Numbered from the stretch's first letter, positions 24,475 through 33,630 are shown. The stretch: 64,000 bases of DNA from Candidatus Hebobacterum abditum (GCA_029821875.1 JALGXW010000013.1:1-64000); one strand, 5' to 3'. Notes: generated by a model not told the origin, from the sequence alone. Translations and numbers: made by a program.

Positions 24475-27369
24475 TCAGAGCCCCAGCCCAAACGCCCTCG
24501 CCACGTACACCGCCATCTGGTCGCGGGTGACGACGATCTCGGGGTGGTAATAGCCGTCGAGGTAGCCGGCGACAACTCCGTTCTCGACACAGTACTCGAC
24601 GTGCCTATATGACCAGAAGTCGGAGGCCACGTCGGCGAAGTTGCGCGGGTCCGCCGGGACATAGCCAGCCAGGCCATCTTCGCCGGTCCCGTCGCAGATG
24701 GCACGGGCCACATACACGGCCATCTGGTCTCGGGTCACCAGGTGCTCCGGATGGTAGGTCCCGTCATCGTAGCCGGCGACCACGTTCTGAGACACCGCGT
24801 ACTCGACGTAGTCCAGCGCCCAGTGCTCGGAGCCGATGTCGGGGAACGTTGGCGTATCGGTGAAGCCGGGCACGTAGTCATCGCCGCCAGCCAGCGCACG
24901 AGAGATGTAGACGGCCATCTGGTCTCGCGCCACGGGCAGCTCGGGGTGATACAGCCCGTCGCCGTAGCCCGCGACGATGCCGGCGTCCGCGCAGGCTTCC
25001 ACCTCATCATAGGCCCAGTGGTCCGGCAGCACATCGGAGAAGACCGTCGCCCGCCACACCGTGAGCGGCACCTCCGCGCTTCCGCTTGCCCACGGGTGAT
25101 ACCACTTACAAGTTGCGGAGGCGGTGAGCGTGACGGTCCTGTCGCTGCCCGAGCTGTTGGTCGGCGCCACATAGGTCGGATTGGCCACCGTGTTACTGGG
25201 CGAGAAGGTGCCGCCGGCATCGTTGTCGCTCCAAGACCAGGCAAGGCCGCCGTGGTCTTGATTATCGACGGCGGAGGCGGAGAGAGTGGTCGAGCCCCCC
25301 GACGGAATGATGCCGGGAGACGCGCTGGCCGTAACGGTGACGGTATGAGACGGGGGGAGGACGGAGAGAGAGACAAAGGCACGGCCGGACGCGGAAGGAA
25401 CGCCGTCGCAGGTAGCGGTGACCATCAAGATGACTGTCTTGGCCTGGGAGGTGGAGTTCTGCGGCGCGGTGTAGGCCGGATTCGGTATGCTCGCCGAGGG
25501 CGAAAACGATCCCCCTGCCCCTCCGTCGCTCCACGACCAGGCGACGATAGAGTGTCCGAAGGTGTCGGTCGCCGTTGCGTCGAGATTCGTTGTCTCTCCC
25601 GAAGCGAGAGAGGTCGAGTCGGCAGAAGCAGCCACGACTACCGTCGGCGGAACGGCGAGTTCATCCAACTTATAGCCGAGCTGCAGCCGCGCCGCCTCCA
25701 GAGCGACAGGGTCCCGCGTCCAGTCGCTCCAGTTCGGGCCTATGGCCCGGGCAATGCTCAGCGCCCAGTCTGCATATCCCTGCTCCTTGAGGAGCTGGAT
25801 GTAGTCGTAATCATCCACCCCATCCCGCAAGTATTTGAGGCGCATGGAAGGGGCGACGCCGACAAGCCCGGCCTCGGTGCCAGGGTAGACGAACAGAGCT
25901 TCGCCGGGATAGGTGATGTCATAGCCACCGTAGGGATGGTTCCAGGTATCAGCCGTCCACTCGTCTACGCCCCAACAGAGCAGTCCGGTCAAGTCCAAGC
26001 TTTGGTTGATGAAGCCAGGCTGGATGCGGAAGTTGATCGGCGCGAAGTCCATTTGCCATTTCGGAGAGTAGTCATCCTGCACCAATGTGTTATAGGACCA
26101 GCATTTGTCCCCCTTCGCCAGCACATCCCAGACGTTGTAGTAGAAGACGTCGTATTCCTTGGGCAGCATCGCCCAGATATCCACGGCCGAGCGACCGGTT
26201 CCGCTTCCATCATCCTGGAGTGCCGGCACCGGAGGCACGGCCACCAGGCTATCGACGCCGGCCTCGTGCATCGTCCGGCCCCACTCCTTGATGAGATCGA
26301 AGAACATGGTGCTGCCGGTGATGTAGACTTCGTCGGCGCTGTAGTTGTACAGGTAGAGATCCGGCTCGTGCCGGGCGATCTCTTCCTCTACTTCCGCGAC
26401 CGGAGGCGGCGGGTCCATGTGCTCGTCGAGGACGCTGGAGTGGCTGAAGAACCCCAGGTTGCTGCAGTTCAGGCCGTAGTCGTCGATCAGGCTGCGCTCC
26501 AGGTTCCGGTCGACCCAGGAAGGCATGATGCGATTGCGAAGCAGCTCCAGATTCGCCTGAGTCCTGGTCTCGAAGTCATGATAGACGAGGAAACAGGACT
26601 TCATCGCCGGCGCCAACGGCAGGGCGAAGTGCCAGACCCGGAGATTGACGGTCACGCTGGTGTTCCCCTCGTCACTGGTGACGGTGAAGGGGCAGACGTA
26701 GTTTCCGGCCGGCAGGTCGGGCGGCACATAGAGATCCACCCAGATCGGCTGGTTCTCTTCCTCGGCCAGATCGAATGGCGCCGCTGTGAGCACGCCTCCA
26801 ACCGGGGGCTGTCCGGTGGCCGGATCGATGAAGGGAATCAGACCATCGGGATACCAGCCAGGGCCTTCGGGCCGATTCCGGTTGGTGTACCAGTCAGTGG
26901 TGCCGGGGGTGATGTAGACATAATGCTCGCGATACAGCGTCGCCTCCGGGCCGCCCGAATACTCGGCCGCAACCGTGACGTTACTGAGGCCGCCCGGAGG
27001 CGCCTGAACGATGATCTGGAAGGACTCGGTCTCTCTCCTGGCCGCGTGAAGCTCAAGCTGAGTCGTGGCGCCGGCCGGATCGGAGGGCCGCACGCGCACC
27101 AGGCTGGGCGCTAGCCAGACCTTGGGCGCGGCCGACGCAGTGAGAGCGATGCCGAGCAGCGCCCAGGAGACCAGCAAGACGAGTTGGGGCCGCAAGCGGC
27201 TCTGACCGGCGCTTGCGCGCGGAGAGCCTAGTGCGGGTGACCTGCCGCCAGGAGCCACGCCATCTCTCAAGTTGGCCGGGGCGTATGTAGACCACACTTT
27301 GTCACTTTTCGCCGCGCTCCTTCCTTTCCCTTGACAACGCTCTCTTTCTTTGCGCGCTTCAGGCAACAT
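24475..27369 (-). CDS. Secreted DUF4091 (GH123-like) protein with Ig-like and three SLH domains
   Basis: A signal-like helix (LVLLVSWALLGIALTASAA) sits at about residues 63-81, so the real start may lie downstream of the tracked ATG. A beta-rich N-domain is followed by a GH123/DUF4091-type barrel (about 240-590) with GLLCWGVDEW, GEALFVYPGTEAG and RLKYLRDGVDDYDYIQLL. Two homologous Ig-like repeats follow (AWSWSDGGAGGSFSPS and AWSWSDNDAGGTFSPS), then three SLH domains (FSDVLPDHWAYDEVEACADA and so on) to the end. SLH domains bind cell-wall polymers, so this is a surface-anchored glycosidase-like protein. Its C-terminus is almost the same as those of the SLH proteins at 56549 and 63252. Confidence 0.87.
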   Translation of the reverse strand: MLPEARKERERCQGKGRSAAKSDKVWSTYAPANLRDGVAPGGRSPALGSPRASAGQSRLRPQLVLLVSWALLGIALTASAAPKVWLAPSLVRVRPSDPAGATTQLELHAARRETESFQIIVQAPPGGLSNVTVAAEYSGGPEATLYREHYVYITPGTTDWYTNRNRPEGPGWYPDGLIPFIDPATGQPPVGGVLTAAPFDLAEEENQPIWVDLYVPPDLPAGNYVCPFTVTSDEGNTSVTVNLRVWHFALPLAPAMKSCFLVYHDFETRTQANLELLRNRIMPSWVDRNLERSLIDDYGLNCSNLGFFSHSSVLDEHMDPPPPVAEVEEEIARHEPDLYLYNYSADEVYITGSTMFFDLIKEWGRTMHEAGVDSLVAVPPVPALQDDGSGTGRSAVDIWAMLPKEYDVFYYNVWDVLAKGDKCWSYNTLVQDDYSPKWQMDFAPINFRIQPGFINQSLDLTGLLCWGVDEWTADTWNHPYGGYDITYPGEALFVYPGTEAGLVGVAPSMRLKYLRDGVDDYDYIQLLKEQGYADWALSIARAIGPNWSDWTRDPVALEAARLQLGYKLDELAVPPTVVVAASADSTSLASGETTNLDATATDTFGHSIVAWSWSDGGAGGSFSPSASIPNPAYTAPQNSTSQAKTVILMVTATCDGVPSASGRAFVSLSVLPPSHTVTVTASASPGIIPSGGSTTLSASAVDNQDHGGLAWSWSDNDAGGTFSPSNTVANPTYVAPTNSSGSDRTVTLTASATCKWYHPWASGSAEVPLTVWRATVFSDVLPDHWAYDEVEACADAGIVAGYGDGLYHPELPVARDQMAVYISRALAGGDDYVPGFTDTPTFPDIGSEHWALDYVEYAVSQNVVAGYDDGTYHPEHLVTRDQMAVYVARAICDGTGEDGLAGYVPADPRNFADVASDFWSYRHVEYCVENGVVAGYLDGYYHPEIVVTRDQMAVYVARAFGLGL
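24478..25020 (-). repeat. SLH-coding block shared with 56560-57085
   Basis: The DNA for the three SLH domains is closely similar to that at 56560-57085, including identical runs such as CCCAAACGCCCTCGCCACGT. This is a possible site of recombination or gene conversion. Confidence 0.75.
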
Positions 27370-27419
27370 GGGACTCGGATGGAGCCTTCCTGGACGGGTG
27401 GCGATTTCAAGCTTGCAGG

Positions 27420-29393
27420 TCAGGTGGCGATTTCGAACTTGTGGACGATGAACCCGGCTCTGCAGTTGGGCGCGATCTCTAGAAGGAGGCGAATCTCTCG
27501 CGTTCCCTCAACTTCACTGGCGCCTTCGGGAAGGAAATGCCCTGACTGCCTATCGGGCACCAGTACGTAGGTCTGCGGCCCCCTCGGAGGCCGCTGCGCT
27601 CCTTGCACCTGCCAACGCCATTTGAAACGGCAGCGTTCGCCGGTGCCGTCGTAGCCGGCGATGCTTACCGCTTGGATATTGCCCGGTTCCAGAAAGCTCA
27701 CCTTCAGGCGTAGCGCCCTGGGAGCGATTGCACGGAAGCTGATGCCGCCAGATCGCCCGGCGGAAGCGTCTGAACTGCTTACGATTTCGCAGCTCAACCC
27801 GTCATCGACGCGGGAAGCCCTAATGCTGCGCGAAGCGGACTGCCGCAGGCAAAGGCTATGATCCGTGAGCTGAACCGGAGAGAACTGATACCCGGCCGCC
27901 TCCTGCCGGCGGGCGGCCTGGGTCTCCTCCGCCAGAAGGTCAGCGGAGTTCGGAGTCTCAGGCGCTTCGGCCTTCCAGAGACCGGCGAGAATGCCCTTCG
28001 CCGTTTCCCGTGCGGACAGATAGGCGTTACTCTGTCGCCAGGGCCGGGGCCACACCTCAGAGGTCGAGAAGACGAAATCCGCGAGCAGGCCCGCGACCAG
28101 AATGAACAGCAGTGGGTCAACAAGTTCGCGAAAGCGGACCTCAGCGTAGGTGAACGACAGACCTCCTAGATAGGCCAGTGTGGGAAGGAGGATGAGGACA
28201 TAGTTGCGCCACCGCAGGCAGGATAGGACTAAGGCCAGCAGGGCCAAGGGCGCGAGCACCATTCTCAGCTTCTTGAGCACCTCGGCGTTGCGATGCTCCA
28301 CGCGCGCGGCGCGGTCAAGCAGCGCCGGCGGAGCCGAGCGCGCTCCCTCCCAGCTGTACAGGAAGCTGGCCGTGAAGGCGCGGTCATTCTCGCGCGTGGG
28401 CACGAGGTACTTCGCCGCCCAGGTGTCAGGTTCGATGCCCAGAAGGCGGCCGGCGCGAATGCCGCTGAGAGCAAGGTAGCGCCCCGGGTGCGAGCGAATC
28501 CAGGCCAGGGCCGCCTTCCGGAACTGGCCGTCCTGCACCTTCTCCGGGAGATTGCGTCGCTCTATGACTCCCTCCTGGAACCCTCCGAGGCGAGCGCGGT
28601 CGTTGTTCCCCATCAGTAGGTTCTCGCCCCCTGCGGTGGAGAGGGTGGCCGGTCCCAGGCCCGCCAAGTGATTGCGGATGAGCCAGGGCGACAGGGCGAG
28701 CAACGTTGCCCCCAGAAACACCAGGCCTGGACGCGCGCGCCACGTTCGCCGCCCCCTGCTGTAGATGGCCAACACCAGAAGCGCCGGAAGAAAGAAGACT
28801 CCCGCCGGCCTGACAAGCAGCAGCAGACCCAGAAGAGCGCCCGAGACCGCGCTCAGCAGGTATCGCGCTCCTCCTACGCGCTCCTGGGCAACGGCGAGGC
28901 CGAGCAGGCCGGAAACCAAGAGGAAGACCGCCAGCGTTTCGCTCGCCAGCACCGGCACGTAGGCCAGCGCCGTGGGGGAGACCGCATGCAGGACTCCGGC
29001 AATAACGCAGCCGCGTCGCGAGAGTACCTTGGCGGCGAGCAATACCAACAGACCTGACGTCACCGCTCCGAGCACCGCCTGCACGAATCCGGCCGCCCTC
29101 CAACTATGGCCGGCGATGGAATAAATGGCGGCCAGGAACCCTGGATAGCCGGGCGTGCGATAGGCCAGGGAGCCGAGGCTGGAGAAGTGGCCGCGCTGGA
29201 GCCAGCTCATCGCCAGCTCGTCGTAGCCGCGGAAATCGGAGATGGGGGTGACCCAGGCGAAGGCGACCCAGGTAATCCGAATGGCCAGAGAGAGCAGGAA
29301 GACGAGGGCGGCCAGCCTGAGCAGCCGCCTGTCGTCCCTGCCCTGGTCCTCTACCGGCGCCTGACCTTCAGTTGCTACCTGTGAGTCTGAAAC
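27420..29393 (-). CDS. GT39-like membrane glycosyltransferase, no canonical start codon
   Basis: The tracked ORF starts at 29210, but the same frame stays open to 29426 and holds the missing first membrane helix and the GT-C catalytic loop (LRLAALVFLLSLAIRITW, then SDFRGYDELAMSWLQ), so the true gene is longer. No ATG, GTG or TTG exists in that extension. A perfect GGGAGG site lies five bases before a GTT codon at 29393, which I take as the apparent start. About ten membrane helices follow to residue ~450, then a 170-residue soluble beta-rich tail. GT39-type enzymes move lipid-linked sugars onto proteins or glycans outside the membrane. Start codon mutation, sequencing error or rare initiation are all possible. 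Confidence 0.8.
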   Translation of the reverse strand, partial: VSDSQVATEGQAPVEDQGRDDRRLLRLAALVFLLSLAIRITWVAFAWVTPISDFRGYDELAMSWLQRGHFSSLGSLAYRTPGYPGFLAAIYSIAGHSWRAAGFVQAVLGAVTSGLLVLLAAKVLSRRGCVIAGVLHAVSPTALAYVPVLASETLAVFLLVSGLLGLAVAQERVGGARYLLSAVSGALLGLLLLVRPAGVFFLPALLVLAIYSRGRRTWRARPGLVFLGATLLALSPWLIRNHLAGLGPATLSTAGGENLLMGNNDRARLGGFQEGVIERRNLPEKVQDGQFRKAALAWIRSHPGRYLALSGIRAGRLLGIEPDTWAAKYLVPTRENDRAFTASFLYSWEGARSAPPALLDRAARVEHRNAEVLKKLRMVLAPLALLALVLSCLRWRNYVLILLPTLAYLGGLSFTYAEVRFRELVDPLLFILVAGLLADFVFSTSEVWPRPWRQSNAYLSARETAKGILAGLWKAEAPETPNSADLLAEETQAARRQEAAGYQFSPVQLTDHSLCLRQSASRSIRASRVDDGLSCEIVSSSDASAGRSGGISFRAIAPRALRLKVSFLEPGNIQAVSIAGYDGTGERCRFKWRWQVQGAQRPPRGPQTYVLVPDRQSGHFLPEGASEVEGTREIRLLLEIAPNCRAGFIVHKFEIAT

Positions 29394-29404
29394 GGGATCC
29401 TCCC
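29394..29404 (-). promoter_or_regulatory. Strong ribosome site with a GTT where a start codon is expected
   Basis: The minus strand reads GGGAGGATCCC followed directly by GTT in the glycosyltransferase frame. Spacing is ideal for initiation; only the start codon is wrong. Confidence 0.55.
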
Positions 29405-29557
29405 GCGATGCCCCTATGAGGCTTGCTCAAGTCTCTGCCCTACAGTTCAAGGATTCCGCAGGCTTGTGGTCGTCTCCGTGCCGCGCAATCCAGCTACCAG
29501 CAAGGCCTGTCCACGATCACTGCGGGAGCCAATAGGAAGCTGCGCCCAAGGCCAAGA

Positions 29558-29580
29558 GGGCCGGCGGCCACCGCCGGCCC
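29558..29580 (-). terminator. Hairpin terminator after the beta-barrel gene
   Basis: GGGCCGGCGG and CCGCCGGCCC form a perfect 10-bp stem with a 3-base loop, 24 bases after the stop at 29604. The T-run on the minus strand is poor (CTCTTGG). Confidence 0.6.
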
Positions 29581-29603
29581 TTTGAGGCCCCGCCACCGGG
29601 ACG

Positions 29604-30524
29604 CTACCTCAGTGGGATGTGCCGGAAGAGGGTGAGACTCGCATCCCGCGAATCGGCGAAGAAGCCGATGCCGGTCCTGCCCGTCTTCAGCTCGTGGTAG
29701 ATTCCGCCGGCGAGGCCCTTCTGTGCCGGGAAGTAGGCGGTGGCCCCTGCCACTGCGGGGGCGTAGTCGCCGGGAACGTCTAGGTAGAACAGCACCGCGG
29801 AAGTAGGGCGTGTAGTGCCAAAGAGAGGGCCGAGCTCGGTGAGAGCGACTCCCACGACCCAGGCGCGCACGTCGTCGAAGTGCGCCGATTCCCCGTAGAG
29901 CTTCATACCGCGCGAGAGCCCGAGCTCTGCGTCCCCGCTGAGGCCGGTCTCGCCCAGGATGCGGAGCCCGTTCACCCCCACCTTGAGCGGCAACGGGCGG
30001 GAGGACGAGGAGAGGTCAAACTGAACGCGGGCGGCCGTCATCTCCTCCTCCGATTGCACGGTCCCGGGTGGGTAAATGGGGCTGGGAGTCCATCGGGGGC
30101 CTCCCCCCGTCACCGGTGTGAACTGCGTCGTCCCCGTGACGAGCTGAAAGGTGGCCCGAGGAAGCTGCAAACTGGCCTCGCCGCCGAGAATGCCGGGGGA
30201 TACGAGCAAGCCTCCGGCTGGCCCGAAGGCAACGAACTTCTGGCCGACGGCCAGGTAGAACTTCTCTTGCTTGAAGTCAAGATAAGCGTCGGCAAGGAAG
30301 GTCTTGGTATCGCCAGAGCCGGCGACCAGCCACCCACCGATCTTGTAGCCGACCGCCTCCGTGAGGCCACCCGATAGGGAGGCGCTCGTCTGGAAGCGGC
30401 CTACCTCATCGGTAGTCACACCGAAGGTGATGTCCAGTGCCTGTGGGGGCCCCTGCGCTCCCGCGATCCCGAGGAAGCTCATTGCCATAGTGAGTGCCAG
30501 AACAACTACGAAGATCAGCTTCAC
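29604..30524 (-). CDS. Secreted probable outer-membrane beta-barrel protein
   Basis: The tracked ATG is six codons upstream, but GGGAGGAG just before the GTG at 30524 marks that as the start, giving MKLIFVVVLALTMAMSFLGIAGAQ as a clean signal peptide. The remaining 280 residues show alternating hydrophobic and polar beta-strand patterns with many Gly and aromatic residues and end in ...SLTLFRHIPLR. I infer a small porin-like barrel, which would point to a diderm envelope. No family is recognised; it could also be a periplasmic beta protein. A hairpin terminator follows. Confidence 0.65.
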   Translation of the reverse strand: MKLIFVVVLALTMAMSFLGIAGAQGPPQALDITFGVTTDEVGRFQTSASLSGGLTEAVGYKIGGWLVAGSGDTKTFLADAYLDFKQEKFYLAVGQKFVAFGPAGGLLVSPGILGGEASLQLPRATFQLVTGTTQFTPVTGGGPRWTPSPIYPPGTVQSEEEMTAARVQFDLSSSSRPLPLKVGVNGLRILGETGLSGDAELGLSRGMKLYGESAHFDDVRAWVVGVALTELGPLFGTTRPTSAVLFYLDVPGDYAPAVAGATAYFPAQKGLAGGIYHELKTGRTGIGFFADSRDASLTLFRHIPLR

Positions 30525-30542
30525 TGCTCTCCTCCCTGTCAT

Positions 30543-31050
30543 TGGCTTCGCGCCGTTCTTCAGTCAATATCTACCATCCCTTGGCTTCCGGGTCCACCTG
30601 TCGCCGTCGAGCGCCCATGCGACGGTCCTTCAGCGGATCCTGATCGCGCCTGACTCGGGGCAGTTCATTCCGCCAGATGGGACCTCCTGGGTGCGGTGTC
30701 TGTGGGCGTCGTCTTCTCTTCAGACGGGTACCTGGGCAGAACGCATCCGAGCCGTTGATGCGCTGATGGTCGGGGCCACCTCCGAGCGCGAGGGCGGCGC
30801 CCATGGCATGAATCCTCGACTGGAGTCCGTGCCTGGAGCAGTGCCGCGCAGACGATGCCCGAGACCCCTCGGGTCGGCCTCACGGGCAGTTGGCACCAAC
30901 ACCTGGTTTCCGACGCGGCCGGCGAGCCATCCGCGTTCCTCTGACTGAACCCCTTCCCACAACTTGCCGTTAGCCCATTCCTGGAACGTGTGGAATACCT
31001 TGTCTGGCTCCCCGGAGGGGGGCCCACCAGCCGCGGGAGGGCATCACTTC
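30543..31050. other. 500-base divergent intergenic region
   Basis: It separates the beta-barrel gene (minus) and the SpoIID gene (plus), so it must hold both promoters, but I cannot pick them out. A short match to the 65-bp repeat (GTCGAGCGCCCATG) sits at 30606. Overlapping ORFs here do not look coding. Confidence 0.4.
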
Positions 31051-32313
31051 TTGTTCGCGCGTATGAGCATGGTCCTGATGATGGCGGTGGCCGCGCCGTT
31101 GTGTTTCCCAACACAGGCCCAGGCTGCAGGCCAGCAGACGATTCGGGCGGGGCTGTACTATGGCTCGACCGCGCCGCGGTCGCTTACCGTCCGCGGCGTC
31201 GGGGTTGGACAGGCCGAACGCACCAAGGGCCGCTTCGACGGCGACGTCCGCGTGACGGCCGGCTCGGGCGGCCTCGTCCTCGAACACAAGGGGACGCGTG
31301 CCTCACTCGGCCGCTGGGTGGAGTTCTCCCCGACGGGCACAGAGCCATGGCTGGAGCTGAACAACGCCACCTATCGCGGCAAGCTGAGAATCGAGCCGGC
31401 AGGCCGGGGCCGCCTCAAGGCAGTGAACATCGTGTCGCTCGAGGACTACGTGCGCGGCGTGGTGGCCAACGAGATGTTCGCTGACGGCGGGGCCTACGAG
31501 GTGCAGGCGGTGATCTCTCGCACCTTCGCCACCTACGTGCGCGACATCGAGAGGAAGCACAGGCGAGACGGCTTCGACATCTGCACGACCGGCCATTGCC
31601 AGGTCTATGGCGGGCTGGACTCAGAGCGGCCGCTGGTGGATGAGGTCGTCGACGCGACCCGCGGGGAGATACTCACCTACCGAGGACGCCCGATCTTCGC
31701 CGCCTACGATGCCAACGCCGGCGGGATCACCCAGCCCGTTGATGAGGCCTGGCCGGGGAGCATCAGGAGGAACTTCCCCTATCTTCGCTCGGTGGAATCG
31801 CCCTATGACGCGGCGGCCGCAGACCTGCGCGGCTACGATTGGTGCTACCACTGGCGGCGCGACATCAAGGCCACGGAGATTCAGGACAAGCTCCGCGCCT
31901 CGGGCACCGACATCGGCGATGTCCGAAACCTAGTTGTGAAGAAGACGACCAGCACGGGACGAGTCCGGGAGCTCGAGGTCATAGGCACCAGGGGACACAC
32001 GAGGCTTCGAAGGTCGTCTGAGGTGCGCGCTCTGCTCAATGCGCCCAGCCCGCGCTTGGAGATCCGCAAAGGCGGCTCAACCTTCGAGGTGATCGGCTGG
32101 GGCCGGGGGCACGGCGTCGGCCTCTCCCAGCATGGGGCGCTGGGGATGTCGAAGGCAGGCTATACCTACGAGCAGATCCTGGGCCACTTCTACCGCGGCG
32201 TGGCCCTGACCTCGGATTACGGACGCGGCAGATCGCGATCGCTGACACCGCCAGAGCTTCGAATGGGGAGCACAGAGACGACACCTGTCTTGGTTCCGGC
32301 GGGAGTGAGCTAG
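31051..32313 (+). CDS. SpoIID/LytB-domain protein
   Basis: The protein (about 420 residues) has a signal peptide (MSMVLMMAVAAPLCFPTQAQA). From about residue 45 it matches SpoIID/LytB: IRAGLYYG, the core VNIVSLEDYVRGVVANEM, then YEVQAVISRTFATYV, and CTTGHCQVYGG, where the usual SpoIID motif is found, and near the end GWGRGHGVGLSQHGALGMSK. SpoIID acts as a lytic transglycosylase on peptidoglycan; homologues are widespread outside spore formers. The tracked TTG at 30964 is unlikely. GGGAGG lies ten bases before the TTG at 31051; ATG at 31063 is the alternative. Confidence 0.9.
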   Translation: MFARMSMVLMMAVAAPLCFPTQAQAAGQQTIRAGLYYGSTAPRSLTVRGVGVGQAERTKGRFDGDVRVTAGSGGLVLEHKGTRASLGRWVEFSPTGTEPWLELNNATYRGKLRIEPAGRGRLKAVNIVSLEDYVRGVVANEMFADGGAYEVQAVISRTFATYVRDIERKHRRDGFDICTTGHCQVYGGLDSERPLVDEVVDATRGEILTYRGRPIFAAYDANAGGITQPVDEAWPGSIRRNFPYLRSVESPYDAAAADLRGYDWCYHWRRDIKATEIQDKLRASGTDIGDVRNLVVKKTTSTGRVRELEVIGTRGHTRLRRSSEVRALLNAPSPRLEIRKGGSTFEVIGWGRGHGVGLSQHGALGMSKAGYTYEQILGHFYRGVALTSDYGRGRSRSLTPPELRMGSTETTPVLVPAGVS

Positions 32314-32432
32314 CCCGCGTCACGCCGCACGGCCACCAGTTCCGCAGCGACGCTAACGGCGATTGCCTCGACTGTCTCCGCGCCTACGCCCAGGCCGATG
32401 GGAGAGTGGATGCGGTCGAGGTCATTCCTCCC
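32310..32432 (-). pseudogene. Relic of the XdhC/CoxF family C-terminus
   Basis: The minus strand encodes NDLDRIHSPIGLGVGAETVE and then IAVSVAAELVAVRRDAG and a stop. This is the conserved C-terminal motif of XdhC-type molybdenum-enzyme accessory proteins (DRIHxPIGLxIGAxTPxEIAxSIxAE). Only about 40 codons are left and there is no start. Its stop overlaps the SpoIID stop. Confidence 0.7.
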
Positions 32433-32483
32433 GGGGTGACTCGGGGACTGCAGCCGCTCTGCACTGAGTCCCTGAGCACCACT

Positions 32484-32942
32484 TCACTCCGGCAATACGT
32501 CGATCCACTCACTTACACTCTCGGCCCAATCCCCCAGAAGCAGGCGGCTCATAGCGATGTCTCCGTCTTGGTAGAAGACGACTAGGGGCCGGCCCGACAT
32601 ATCCGAAGCAATTAGTATCTCTCTCACAATCGGTTCGCCGTCACCTTCTGGCTGGCCAACAAGCTTGACCTCTCCGATGGGATGCCCACTCCGTTCGCAG
32701 GCATAACGCAGATCGTCAATCGCGACCTCGAGTTCGCGCGACTCCGCGATTGCCATCGGATATCTTGAGTTGTCTCGGCGGAAGATCTCAAGCCTGAAGC
32801 TCACACCCAGGACGCAGGCATGGAGGGTCCGCCATCGGTCCGCAACCGGGTGCCAAGCCACACCCCAGGTCCACAAGGCGAGCATGCTGAGAGCGATGAT
32901 GGGGGTTAGCACCCAGGGCCAGGGAAACCGTCTACTCGTCAC
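32484..32942 (-). CDS. Small membrane-anchored unknown protein next to Rhs relic
   Basis: The protein (about 152 residues) has one N-terminal membrane helix (WVLTPIIALSMLALWTWGV) and a soluble part containing SGHPIGEVKLVG and SGRPLVVFYQDGDIAMSR. I do not recognise the family. The helix-plus-small-beta layout recalls pseudopilin-like proteins. GTG at 32942 overlaps the stop of the upstream ORF (GTGA); GTG at 32948 and TTG at 32960 are alternatives. Because it follows an Rhs C-terminal remnant and a short variable ORF, a role as immunity partner is conceivable but unsupported. Confidence 0.55.
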   Translation of the reverse strand: MTSRRFPWPWVLTPIIALSMLALWTWGVAWHPVADRWRTLHACVLGVSFRLEIFRRDNSRYPMAIAESRELEVAIDDLRYACERSGHPIGEVKLVGQPEGDGEPIVREILIASDMSGRPLVVFYQDGDIAMSRLLLGDWAESVSEWIDVLPE

Positions 32943-33340
32943 ATGCACGGGTCGCCCCAAGGACGACCGACGCGAGTGCTTGGCGCCGGCGTGAAGTCTT
33001 TGACCTTAGCGGCCTCGAGGGCCCTCCAGTAGGCCGCCCAGATTTCATCCTCGTCCCCCCAATGTTCGGGATTGTCTGCCCGCCGTGCTAACGCCCATGC
33101 ATACCACATCCCGCCTGATTTCTGATCCCTGACATGCCGCCCCGCGTGCACGAGACTGCTAACCAAAGCTGCTTGCGCTTGCTCAGGGTGGGTATAGGGG
33201 TTGAGCCCCACTCCGTAACGGTTGGCAAACAGGCTATTCGGCCTCCGCCACAACTCAGTGAATCCCCCCCAGCCAGGCAGCTCCAGCGCGGGATTCCACG
33301 CGATGGGCGAGTTGCTGAGGGCATCATACTCCTCCTTCAT
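32939..33340 (-). CDS. Unknown small protein following Rhs core remnant
   Basis: The 133-residue protein has no signal peptide, is rich in Trp, and contains LELPGWGGFTELWRRPNSL and SGGMWYAWALARRADN. Its ATG overlaps the last 17 bases of the Rhs relic frame, and its stop overlaps the next ORF, so all three are packed as an Rhs tip, tail ORF and downstream ORF would be. I do not recognise the domain. It may be a displaced Rhs C-terminal region, an orphan tip, or an immunity-like protein. Confidence 0.5.
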   Translation of the reverse strand: MKEEYDALSNSPIAWNPALELPGWGGFTELWRRPNSLFANRYGVGLNPYTHPEQAQAALVSSLVHAGRHVRDQKSGGMWYAWALARRADNPEHWGDEDEIWAAYWRALEAAKVKDFTPAPSTRVGRPWGDPCM

Positions 33341-33630
33341 GCCCCAGAGCCTTCATGCTCTCAAGCGCATGGTTGATCCTCAGCTGCGGATTCGGATCAA
33401 CCCATCTACTATCTAGTAGATCGGGATTGAGCACGATGTATATACATTGTTTCCCGCTTGGAACCGCGGAGATCACGGGGTTGCTCCCCACATACGCATA
33501 CCAGTTGACCCCATCCGCGATGGGGTCCTGCTGGATGAAGCGGCCGATCTCGGGCCAGCGGCTGGGCCCTCCGGGCCGCCGCCCCGGCCTTGAGGCCTAG
33601 GGATAGAACCTCGCCCCCAATCGCTAGGTC
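33324..33630 (-). pseudogene. Rhs repeat-associated core remnant
   Basis: The minus strand encodes GARFYP, a stop, then PEIGRFIQQDPIADGVNWYA followed by YVGSNPVISAVPSG. This is the Rhs core signature (ARYYDPxIGRFIQQDP...NPVxxxDPSG). The family-specific DPSG is changed to VPSG and stops interrupt the frame, so it is a relic. About 40 codons of variable tail follow to the stop at 33324. No upstream YD-repeat body is seen next to it; one YD-repeat gene lies at 59429. Confidence 0.75.

Noticed and set aside
24742-27114. 790-codon plus-strand ORF
   Set aside because: It lies wholly antisense to the SLH/DUF4091 gene, has no recognisable motif, and is a GC-rich shadow frame.
30361-30948. 195-codon plus-strand ORF
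   Set aside because: Its first half is antisense to the beta-barrel gene; the rest has no ribosome site and no recognisable motif.
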